A DNA stretch of 8,323 nucleotides from assembly GCA_947653315.1 (NCBI GenBank), contig CANTGP010000117.1, forward strand, positions 1 to 8,323. The letters run 5' to 3'. Each line of letters opens with the position of its first letter. Position 1 is the stretch's first letter. A model generated the notes under the pieces. That model did no database searches. It worked only from the letters and a program-made list of their open reading frames with translations, and was not told the origin of the DNA. The position numbers and the translations under genes were made by a program. The stretch is from an uncultured Lachnospiraceae bacterium (GTDB taxonomy: Bacteria > Bacillota > Clostridia > Lachnospirales > Lachnospiraceae). This document shows, one piece after another, positions 1 to 6,039 of the stretch.

Positions 1-3
1 TTT

Positions 4-28
4 TTACTTTTTTCCCATAATCTCTCCT
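4..28 (-). other. Leftward ribosome binding site and 4-codon ORF
   Basis: On the minus strand AGGAG (24-28) lies five bases upstream of an ATG (16-18), which is ideal spacing. The frame reads Met-Gly-Lys-Lys and then stops at TAA (4-6). The stop follows a run of six A (complement of 8-13). One extra A would give Met-Gly-Lys-Lys-Val-Lys and leave the frame open to the window edge. It could be the start of a divergent gene with a homopolymer indel, a very short leader peptide, or chance. Only about 18 bases of it are visible, so no product can be named. Confidence 0.3.
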
Positions 29-138
29 GTTTTTTTAGGTATTTTTATGGAATGATAACTTATAAAAGCATAACACGATTAAAAACGGATTTCTTCTTTT
101 TAGAACTCCAATTCTTCCCGTTTTTTAGATTTCAAACA

Positions 139-167
139 TTTACCCCGTTTTTATCTTGTGGTATATT
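139..167 (+). promoter_or_regulatory. Sigma-A-type promoter for the tandem AraC genes
   Basis: TTTACC (139-144) is a 4/6 match to the -35 consensus. A 17-base spacer separates it from TATATT (162-167), and TG at 159-160 forms an extended -10 (TGGTATATT). The expected start point is near 174, giving a leader of about 160 bases before the ATG at 337. The spacer contains CCGTTTTTA (145-153), repeated inverted at 80-88, so a regulator could bind across the promoter. Confidence 0.55.
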
Positions 168-320
168 TTTACCTAAATCAAAACGAAGAAATTACTGAAA
201 AAAGACTATTGAAAAGACAAAAAACTACCCGAAAAAGAAACTGCCGGTTGCATTGCCAAAACAACGCTCCACCATATGGTTATTGCGCTGATTTTTAGCG
301 GATGCTATGATGGAACCCGA

Positions 321-328
321 AAAGGAGG
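321..328 (+). promoter_or_regulatory. Ribosome binding site setting the start of the first AraC gene
   Basis: AAAGGAGG lies eight bases upstream of ATG 337. The frame is open from an earlier ATG pair at 307-312, but those have no comparable site. The protein from 337 begins MPLPLKPGY, exactly as the downstream paralogue does, so 337 is the better start. Confidence 0.85.
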
Positions 329-336
329 AAAACGAT

Positions 337-1197
337 ATGCCGCTTCCCTTAAAGCCAGGATACAACTTTAATTATGCCCATATATACCGTCCGCCGCACT
401 TTGAGATGACGGCAGCGGAAGCCTACACGGATTTTTATGCCCTTTCCTATACCATCAGCGGCGAACAGCTTGTATACCGTTATAATTCCACGTTCATCAT
501 CCGGTCGGGCGACATCACTTTTACGGCAAAAAATGTCTACGAACGCTCCGGTTATGTTTCGGACACCCCACGGGAAAATATCCTCATAAAATTTACGGAT
601 TGTATGGTTGACGATTTGATGGAAACACTGGGTTTTAAGGATTTTAGCGCTTTTCATTCCAAATATCCTTCTATCCACCTGGAAAAACACGCACAGAAAA
701 AAATCCTGCCAATCATTCAGGAAATAGAAGACGAATGGAATTCCTATAACACGTATTCCGAACTGATTTTAAAAGGACTTTTGCATAAGCTGATCCTCCT
801 GGGTTTACAGGAAGGAACCGTCAATGAACAGACCCTTTCCATACAGGAAACAAAACAGTATTACTTAAACAGTGCCATCCACTATGTAAAAGCGAATCTG
901 CGTGATAACCCTTCGCTGGAAGAAACCGCCGGATATGTCAACATATCCGTTTCCTATCTTTCAAAAATATTTATGGATTATCTGCACACCCCGTTTTCCA
1001 GCTTTGTCCTCAATGAAAAAATACAATATGCCCAAAAACTGCTTATGGAATCCAACATGAGCATGAAGGAAATCGCAAAGGAAGCCGGATTTTCCAGCAG
1101 CGCCTATTTCAGCGATTGTTTTAAGCGCATGACAGGACTGCCGCCGCTGCGGTTCCGGAAAAAGAACAAGGAGGAAACCCCATGCCGCTTCCATTAA
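337..1197 (+). CDS. AraC-family transcriptional regulator, first of a tandem pair
   Basis: This is a 286-residue DNA-binding regulator of the AraC/XylS family. The C-terminal domain carries the two expected helix-turn-helix motifs: PSLEETAGYVNISVSYLSKIF (split here as residues about 192-212) and the second from about 243, ending in the typical GFSSSAYFSDCFKRMTG signature (251-267) and PLRFRK. The N-terminal half (about 1-100) looks like the beta-rich cupin-type sensor domain of the family, with FIIRSGDITF (53-62) resembling the usual turn; about 110-165 is helical linker. The start is set by a strong ribosome binding site and by the paralogue's N-terminus; an upstream ATG at 307 would add ten residues. 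Its last codons contain the ribosome binding site and ATG of the next gene, so the two are cotranscribed and probably translationally coupled. The effector is unknown; by family, a sugar or glycan breakdown product is plausible. No transporter or enzyme gene adjoins it on the right, so its target may be the leftward gene outside the window or itself. Confidence 0.9.
   Translation: MPLPLKPGYNFNYAHIYRPPHFEMTAAEAYTDFYALSYTISGEQLVYRYNSTFIIRSGDITFTAKNVYERSGYVSDTPRENILIKFTDCMVDDLMETLGFKDFSAFHSKYPSIHLEKHAQKKILPIIQEIEDEWNSYNTYSELILKGLLHKLILLGLQEGTVNEQTLSIQETKQYYLNSAIHYVKANLRDNPSLEETAGYVNISVSYLSKIFMDYLHTPFSSFVLNEKIQYAQKLLMESNMSMKEIAKEAGFSSSAYFSDCFKRMTGLPPLRFRKKNKEETPCRFH
1168..1175 (+). promoter_or_regulatory. 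Ribosome binding site of the second AraC gene, inside the first
   Basis: AAGGAGGA lies seven bases before ATG 1182 and is embedded in the Lys-Glu-Glu codons at the end of the first AraC gene. It resembles the site before the first gene (AAAGGAGGAAAA then ATGCCGCTTCC), as expected if the pair arose by tandem duplication that included the translation start. Confidence 0.85.
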
Positions 1198-2018
1198 AAC
1201 CGGGATACCATTTTAATTTTGACCGTACTTCCCGTCCGCCCCATTACGAAATGACGGTTGCGGAGGCTTACACGGATTTTTACGGCATTACTTACATGTT
1301 AAGCGGGGAACGCCTGATTTATTCCCCTAATTCCACCGCCATCGTACAGGCGGGCGAGATGGTATTCATTCCCAAAAACATGTACCGGCGCACCACTTAC
1401 ATATCCAATGCCCCTTATGAGCGGATACTCTTAAAATTTACGGACGACATGGTTTCCGAACTTTTTCAAACCATCGGCGAGGAAAAATACAACGAACTGT
1501 GTGAAGAACATGTGGTCCGCTTTACGAAACAGACCCAAAATAAAATCCTCTCCATTTTAAAGGAAATGGAGAGGGAATGGAATTCCTATGACAAATATTC
1601 CGAACTGATTTTGAAAGGACTGTTAAACCAACTGATAATCCTCTGCTTAAACGAAAGGATTGTTGGCGGTGTCAATATGCTGGAACTGGAAAAGAAGAAC
1701 GACTGCCTTGCCAACGCCATCAAATACGTAAAAGCCCACCTGCGGGAAAATCCCTCCCTGAACGAAACCGCACGCCAGGTAAATGTTTCCGCCTCCTACC
1801 TTTCCAAAATATTCATCAGCCATCTTGCTACCCCGTTTTCCACGTTCCTGCTGAACGAAAAAATCGCTTATGCCCAAAGACTGCTGCGCGGTTCCAATAT
1901 GAACATGACCGAAATCGCCATAGAAGCCGGATTTTCCAGCAGTTCCTATTTCAGCGACTGCTTCAAGCGCTCCACCGGCTTATCCCCGATGCAGTTCCGG
2001 AAAGAAGAAACGCCCTAA
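1182..2018 (+). CDS. AraC-family transcriptional regulator, second of a tandem pair
   Basis: This 278-residue AraC/XylS-family regulator is a close paralogue of the gene before it: aligned by eye, more than half of the residues are identical, with the best match in the DNA-binding domain. Both start with MPLPLKPGY and share RPPH, AEAYTDFY, EWNSY and YSELILKGLL. The two helix-turn-helix motifs lie at about residues 191-212 (PSLNETARQVNVSASYLSKI) and 242-266 (MTEIAIEAGFSSSSYFSDCF), and the end reads TGLSPMQFRK. The sensor half differs more, notably around residues 45-80 and 100-120, so the two proteins may sense different ligands or form heterodimers; this is inference. It overlaps the first gene by 16 bases and has its own strong ribosome binding site. 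It ends 21 bases from the converging manC gene, with no strong terminator between. Nothing looks broken. Confidence 0.9.
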   Translation: MPLPLKPGYHFNFDRTSRPPHYEMTVAEAYTDFYGITYMLSGERLIYSPNSTAIVQAGEMVFIPKNMYRRTTYISNAPYERILLKFTDDMVSELFQTIGEEKYNELCEEHVVRFTKQTQNKILSILKEMEREWNSYDKYSELILKGLLNQLIILCLNERIVGGVNMLELEKKNDCLANAIKYVKAHLRENPSLNETARQVNVSASYLSKIFISHLATPFSTFLLNEKIAYAQRLLRGSNMNMTEIAIEAGFSSSSYFSDCFKRSTGLSPMQFRKEETP

Positions 2019-2039
2019 TCCGGTTTTTCTTTCCTGCGC

Positions 2040-3146
2040 CTACAAATACTGCGTCCGTCCCTGCTCCTCCAGCATTTCCACGACCTTCTTCACATCCTGC
2101 GCCTTATCCTTATCGCAGACCAGCACCGCATCTTCCGTCTCCACGATAATCACGTTGTCCAATCCGATGGTGGCAATCAGCTTGTCCTTCGCATAGGCGA
2201 TACAATTTCTGGAACCGATATGAATCTGGTCCCCGTAGACCACATTGTTGTTTGCGTCCGTCTCATACAAAACATCCAGCACGTCCCAGCTTCCCACGTC
2301 GTTCCAGCCAAAATCACCTTCCAGCATAATGACGTCGTCCGCACGTTCCATAATCCCGTAATCCACGGAAATCTTCGGAATGGAAGGATATACCCTTTCT
2401 ATCGTTTCCTTTTCCCTGTCCGTCCCGATGGCTTCCTCGATTTCCGACAGGCACTCATACACATCGGGAAGCAGTTCCTCAAAATATTTTAAAATCACCG
2501 ATGTTTTCCATACAAACATACCGCTGTTCCACAAATAACAGCCCTGCTCCACATAAGATTTCGCCGTGGACAGTCCGGGCTTTTCCACAAAATCCGCCAC
2601 CGGATAAGCCGTAATCCGCTTTTGGCTTACTTTGCCGATGGTATGTCCCACTTCCCGCACCCTTTTGTTGTATTTAATATAGCCGTACCCGGTAGCCGGT
2701 CCCGTGGGACGGATGCCGATGGTAATCAGCCGGTCCTTTTCCTCCGCCAGCTTCATGGCAAAATCCATCACTTCGGCATACACCTGTGCATTCTTGATAT
2801 AATGGTCGGATGCCAGCACGCACATAATACCGTCGCCGTACTTCTTCCTGATTGCCACCGCCGCATAACCGATACATGCCGCCGTATTCCTCGCCGCAGG
2901 CTCCGCCAAAATCCGGTCCGGCGCCACACGTCCCCTCGTTACTTCCTCCATCAACGGCGCCTGTGTCACATTGGTGACAATATAAATATTTTCTTTCGGC
3001 ACGTTAGCCGCAATCCGGTCTATGGTTTCGTTTACCATGGTATCCCTGCCGGTCAGGTTCAAAAACTGCTTCGGCGTCTTCTTCCTGCTCAAAGGCCAGA
3101 ATCTCGTACCCCCGCCTCCTGCCATGATTACACTGTATCTGTCCAT
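2040..3146 (-). CDS. manC: Mannose-1-phosphate guanylyltransferase (GDP-mannose pyrophosphorylase)
   Basis: The enzyme makes GDP-mannose from mannose-1-phosphate and GTP in the cytoplasm, the entry to GDP-fucose and to mannosyl donors. The 368 residues show the family signatures in order: the nucleotide-binding loop AGGGGTRFWPLSRKKTPKQF (9-28), SDHYI (113-117), ATGYGYI (151-157), FVEKP (186-190) with the substrate-contacting Lys, NSGMF (207-211), SVDYGIME (260-267) and GWNDVGSW (280-287). The length fits the short, single-function form: the cupin-like phosphomannose isomerase domain found on the ~470-residue enzymes is absent. The start ATG (3144-3146) has AAGGAG ten bases upstream in the 43-base gap after fcl. 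It is the last gene of an operon with fcl and the membrane protein. A phosphomannomutase and a mannose-6-phosphate isomerase would be needed from elsewhere. The 3' end converges on the AraC pair. Confidence 0.95.
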   Translation of the reverse strand: MDRYSVIMAGGGGTRFWPLSRKKTPKQFLNLTGRDTMVNETIDRIAANVPKENIYIVTNVTQAPLMEEVTRGRVAPDRILAEPAARNTAACIGYAAVAIRKKYGDGIMCVLASDHYIKNAQVYAEVMDFAMKLAEEKDRLITIGIRPTGPATGYGYIKYNKRVREVGHTIGKVSQKRITAYPVADFVEKPGLSTAKSYVEQGCYLWNSGMFVWKTSVILKYFEELLPDVYECLSEIEEAIGTDREKETIERVYPSIPKISVDYGIMERADDVIMLEGDFGWNDVGSWDVLDVLYETDANNNVVYGDQIHIGSRNCIAYAKDKLIATIGLDNVIIVETEDAVLVCDKDKAQDVKKVVEMLEEQGRTQYL

Positions 3147-3189
3147 CCCTGCTGCAAAGCTCCTTTCCCTTGCCTTATTTTATCCCCGC

Positions 3190-4152
3190 TTACCTGCCGT
3201 TCATCCTCGCCTGCCCGATGTTCTCCCTAAACCAGTCGTATGCCAGCTTTACGCCTTCTTCCAGCTCCACTTTATGGTGCCAGCCCAGCGCATGGAGTTT
3301 TTCCACGTTTGTCAGTTTCCTGGGCGTGCCGTCGGGCATATCCTTATTCCATACGATATCCCCCTCATATCCCACCATACGGCGGACCGTTTCCGCCAAC
3401 TCCTTAATCGTCACTTCTTTGCCCGTACCGATATTCACATGCTGTTCCCCGCTGTAATTTTCCAGCAGGAACACACAGGCATCCGCCATATCGTCCACAT
3501 ATAAAAATTCCCGCAGCGGACTTCCCGTCCCCCACAGTTCCACGGAAGGCGCACCGCTCTCCTTCGCCTCATGGAATTTCCGGATCATGGCGGGCAGCAC
3601 ATGGGAATCCTTCAAATCATAATTATCATGGGGTCCGTACAGGTTCGTAGGCATACAACTGATAAAATCATCCCCGTACTGGCGTTTGAAGAACTTACAC
3701 ATCTCCATCCCCGATATCTTCGCGATAGCGTAAGCCTCATTGGTTTCCTCCAAAGGTCCCGTTAAAAGCGCATCCTCCGGTATGGGCTGGGGAGCCATAC
3801 GCGGATAGATACAGGTACTTCCCAAAAACAACAGCTTCTTTACCTTATAGTCATGACTGCACTTAATCACGTTGCACTGTACCTGCATGTTTTCATAAGC
3901 AAATTCTGCAGGTTTCGTATTGTTGGCATGGATACCCCCTACCTTTGCCGCAGCCAAAACCACCACATCCGGCCTTTCTTCCTCAAAAAACCGGTTCACC
4001 GCCGCCTGGTTGGTCAAATCCAGTTCTTTATGGGTGCGCCCGATAATATTCGTATAGCCTTTCTCCTGCAGGTTCCTCACAATTGCGCTCCCCACCAGTC
4101 CCCGGTGTCCTGCCACATAAATTTTATCCGTTTTATTCATCTCCTCATCCAC
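3190..4152 (-). CDS. fcl: GDP-L-fucose synthase (GDP-4-keto-6-deoxymannose 3,5-epimerase/4-reductase)
   Basis: This short-chain dehydrogenase/reductase converts GDP-4-keto-6-deoxy-D-mannose to GDP-L-fucose with NADPH, in the cytoplasm. The 320 residues closely follow E. coli Fcl/WcaG as I recall it. They show the Rossmann motif GHRGLVG (15-21), LAAAKVGGI (66-74), the catalytic Ser112, Tyr141 and Lys145 (GSTCIYP and YAIAK), Cys114 and His184 in the places of the epimerase acid/base pair, NLYGPHDNY (170-178), REFLYVDD (214-221) and PDGTPRKL (273-280). The start is uncertain: GTG at 4152 has AAGGA five bases upstream, while ATG at 4140 gives an N-terminus the same length as the E. coli enzyme but has GAGGAG directly touching it. 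The gene begins 25 bases after the membrane-protein stop and is followed 43 bases later by manC. The preceding enzyme, GDP-mannose 4,6-dehydratase (gmd), is missing from the window although the two are often adjacent. Confidence 0.95.
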   Translation of the reverse strand: MDEEMNKTDKIYVAGHRGLVGSAIVRNLQEKGYTNIIGRTHKELDLTNQAAVNRFFEEERPDVVVLAAAKVGGIHANNTKPAEFAYENMQVQCNVIKCSHDYKVKKLLFLGSTCIYPRMAPQPIPEDALLTGPLEETNEAYAIAKISGMEMCKFFKRQYGDDFISCMPTNLYGPHDNYDLKDSHVLPAMIRKFHEAKESGAPSVELWGTGSPLREFLYVDDMADACVFLLENYSGEQHVNIGTGKEVTIKELAETVRRMVGYEGDIVWNKDMPDGTPRKLTNVEKLHALGWHHKVELEEGVKLAYDWFRENIGQARMNGR

Positions 4153-4177
4153 ACCTTTCCTTTATGCATTTTTCTTC

Positions 4178-5860
4178 CTACTGCCGGTACCGGAATCCGT
4201 CTTCCAGTCCGTCCCCCCGAAGTTCCATGTCCGCCCTTGCGGGAGAAGACGGAAACGCTTCATAGCCAACCCGGTCGCCTTCCAAGGGACAGTAAAACGT
4301 AATCCCTCCCACGTCATATGCCTGCACCCTGAAATTCTCATAATCCTTCTGCCAAACAAAATATTCCGGCGAATACCCTGCCGCCACTTCTTTTCCGAAC
4401 ATAACCGCCTTGTAACCGCCCGCCAAAAACACCGCCGCATACACAAAGCGCCAAAATACCCGTCCCGCCATCCCGCTGCCGGCCAGCCAAAATGCCAGTC
4501 CACCGAACGTCAGCGGCGCAGCCAGCCACACATATACGCATCCGTACCGGATTAACGGGGCGGAAAACAGCCAAAACAAAAAAGAAACGTCCACCGCCGC
4601 CGCCGCAAACATCACGTCCCGCTGCACGGCGTTCTTTTTCCGCACCGCCACGGCAAAACCTGCCGCCGCCACGGGAAGCGCAACGGTCCCGGCAAGAATA
4701 AACAACCGGTCCACCCCGCTTTGGCTGCCGAACCACGCCGGAAACCATTCCCCAAACGGCCTCCCATACGCCGCCACGTCATAAATTCCGCGTCCCCATA
4801 CCTGTATCTCCTTCGCATCATAAGCCGCAATCCCTTCCGGGATTTTCCAGTCCACGGGAAAAACGTCCAATGCCGTAAACGGGTACACCAGCCATCCCGA
4901 AATCCACACATTCCGTAGGAGAAAAGGAAGGATAATCAAAACCCCCATCCCAAGAAAACCCGCAATTCCCTTCCCGTTTTTCTTTTTCACCCAATTACCC
5001 AACAGCATCGCCGCCGGTTTTGCGGCAAACAGCACGATAAGCGCCGCCGACAGCTTCACGCTCACGGTAAATACGCAAAGCAGCGCTAACAGCCCGTAAG
5101 GAATCCACGATTCTTCCCGGTTCACCGCCAAATCCAAATACCGGATTACCATATAGAATACCGTTAAAACCATAAAATAATCCGAAGCCGGGGAAACCAT
5201 TTCATCGAAAATCATCAGCAGGTAATAAATCCCCATAATTCTGGCAAAATCCGGCAAAAGCAACTTCCTCCTGCCCCATGCGCCGCTGATTTCACTGCAT
5301 ACCTTCGCCAAAACCAAAGCAAAAAATCCCGCCATGCAGTGGAACGACCGGCCCCCCAGGAAACCAAAGCCATACAGCGCCGACAGCGCAAAGGAAGAAC
5401 TGTTGTAAGCCAGCCTGCAATGCAGGTTCCCAAGTCCTTTTACCACGCCGTATTCCTCAATCCACCGGATGCTCTGCGCATGGTACAGTCCGGTATCGTA
5501 ATGGATGATTCCCCGCGATGTTCCATACGCCATTAGCAGAAACAACAGCAAATAAAAAATCCTCCTGCCCCTGCCCAAAGCGCCGTACTGCCTGAGGATT
5601 TCCTCTTTTAACCGTCTACGTGAAACTACTGCAATGATTACACATACCATAACAAGCAAAAGGTTTGCCGCCAGCCCCACCTTATGGAACAGGCTGAAAA
5701 ACTGCGCATACACCGTCACCGTTACAAGCCCCGCCATCACATAGCCGTCCGCCTTCACCATGAAACTGCCATAGATACGCCGGATACCCGACAATACGGC
5801 AAATCCCACCAAATACGTGCCCAACAATACATATAAAAAAATCAGACATACCGAAAGCAT
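4178..5860 (-). CDS. Polytopic membrane protein of a surface-glycan cluster, GT-C-like
   Basis: This 560-residue integral membrane protein has about 12-14 hydrophobic segments, for example near 3-24, 39-58, 62-80, 101-117, 208-218, 226-244, 253-288, 300-316, 385-405, 415-433, 439-460 and 466-484. A conserved-looking loop after the fourth segment reads HYDTGLYHAQSIRWIEEYG (120-138), with acidic and His residues as in the first extracytoplasmic loop of GT-C glycosyltransferases; NSSSF (153-157), SPASDYF (223-229) and RYG (438-440) also stand out. The last 60 residues look soluble and end with ELRG and LEDGFRYRQ. From memory it resembles the uncharacterised 'LIC_10190' family found in exopolysaccharide and O-antigen loci, but I could not check this. 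ATG 5858-5860 is chosen because GAAGGGA precedes it by about eight bases and the protein then starts with a hydrophobic segment; an in-frame ATG at 5893 has no ribosome binding site. It heads the operon with fcl and manC, suggesting a role in moving or adding sugars from GDP-fucose or GDP-mannose. The function is unproven. Confidence 0.8.
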   Translation of the reverse strand: MLSVCLIFLYVLLGTYLVGFAVLSGIRRIYGSFMVKADGYVMAGLVTVTVYAQFFSLFHKVGLAANLLLVMVCVIIAVVSRRRLKEEILRQYGALGRGRRIFYLLLFLLMAYGTSRGIIHYDTGLYHAQSIRWIEEYGVVKGLGNLHCRLAYNSSSFALSALYGFGFLGGRSFHCMAGFFALVLAKVCSEISGAWGRRKLLLPDFARIMGIYYLLMIFDEMVSPASDYFMVLTVFYMVIRYLDLAVNREESWIPYGLLALLCVFTVSVKLSAALIVLFAAKPAAMLLGNWVKKKNGKGIAGFLGMGVLIILPFLLRNVWISGWLVYPFTALDVFPVDWKIPEGIAAYDAKEIQVWGRGIYDVAAYGRPFGEWFPAWFGSQSGVDRLFILAGTVALPVAAAGFAVAVRKKNAVQRDVMFAAAAVDVSFLFWLFSAPLIRYGCVYVWLAAPLTFGGLAFWLAGSGMAGRVFWRFVYAAVFLAGGYKAVMFGKEVAAGYSPEYFVWQKDYENFRVQAYDVGGITFYCPLEGDRVGYEAFPSSPARADMELRGDGLEDGFRYRQ

Positions 5861-5942
5861 CTGCATTTCCCTTCCCGGCCCACTACCGGCCATGGACGTA
5901 ACCCATGAACAATTTTAGTCCTATTTTGTGCTTCCTTTAGGG

Positions 5943-5971
5943 AGTATACTATTGTATAATGCAAGTAGCAA
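5943..5971 (-). promoter_or_regulatory. Sigma-A-type promoter for the fucose/mannose operon
   Basis: On the minus strand TTGCTA (5966-5971) is followed after 17 bases by TATACT (5943-5948), matching the consensus at 4/6 and 5/6. The start point would be near 5936, giving a leader of about 75 bases before ATG 5860. It lies back to back with the promoter of the third AraC gene, so one regulator could govern both. The leader holds an eight-codon frame (ATG 5906 to TAG 5883) without a good ribosome binding site. Confidence 0.55.
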
Positions 5972-5976
5972 CCCAT

Positions 5977-6005
5977 AATATTGCGTCAAAATGGTAAAAT
6001 ATTGC
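5977..6005 (+). repeat. Direct repeat AATATTGC, 21-base spacing, possible AraC-type operator
   Basis: AATATTGC occurs at 5977-5984 and again at 5998-6005, a start-to-start distance of 21 bases or two helical turns. Tandem half-sites in the same orientation at this distance are typical of AraC-family binding sites, such as araI1-araI2. The second copy overlaps the candidate -10 of the AraC gene that follows. Binding by that protein is inference. Confidence 0.4.
5992..6000 (+). promoter_or_regulatory. Extended -10 promoter for the third AraC gene
   Basis: TGGTAAAAT is an extended -10 (TGn plus TAAAAT, 5/6). No good -35 lies 16-18 bases upstream, as expected if the promoter relies on the extended element or an activator. 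The start would be near 6007, about 33 bases before ATG 6040. A nearer-consensus TATAAT at 5955-5960 is an alternative but also lacks a -35. Confidence 0.4.
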
Positions 6006-6039
6006 TGTACTTTTTTGATTCACACGGAGGAACCGCCCC

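Larger units (their letters stand above)
1..336. other. AT-rich intergenic region, probable divergent promoter region
   Basis: This stretch has no convincing complete gene and is visibly richer in A and T than the rest of the window. On the plus strand it contains a probable promoter (139-167) for the tandem AraC genes, followed by a leader of about 160 bases. On the minus strand it contains a weak extended -10 (67-75) and a good ribosome binding site plus ATG (16-28), which suggest a gene leaving the window to the left. Exact inverted repeats link the two halves: TAAAAACGG at 80-88 with CCGTTTTTA at 145-153, and TTTAGGTA at 34-41 with TACCTAAA at 170-177. A 10-base perfect palindrome, ACCATATGGT, lies in the leader at 271-280. 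Calling it a divergent control region is inference. Confidence 0.55.

Noticed and set aside
271..280. Perfect palindrome ACCATATGGT in the leader of the first AraC gene
   Set aside because: Ten bases is short, it lies well downstream of the proposed promoter, and no second copy was seen; it is kept only as a note.
307..336. Upstream ATG pair for the first AraC gene
   Set aside because: ATG 337 has AAAGGAGG at eight bases and matches the paralogue's N-terminus; the upstream ATGs have neither.
1997..2028. Possible terminator after the second AraC gene
   Set aside because: CCGGA (1997-2001) could pair with TCCGG (2019-2023) before a T-run, but the 5-base stem with a 17-base loop is too weak to call.
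2622..3504. Overlapping plus-strand open frames of 202 and 160 codons opposite manC and fcl
   Set aside because: They are shadows of two well-supported enzymes on the other strand and have no domain features.
4162..4911. Minus-strand frames of 99-136 codons within the membrane protein gene
   Set aside because: They are in other frames of a GC-rich membrane protein gene; the products are rich in Arg, Gly and Trp as expected from out-of-frame reading.
5861..5893. Upstream in-frame ATG (5893) for the membrane protein
   Set aside because: It has no ribosome binding site and adds eleven polar residues; ATG 5860 has GAAGGGA at good spacing and starts directly at the hydrophobic segment.
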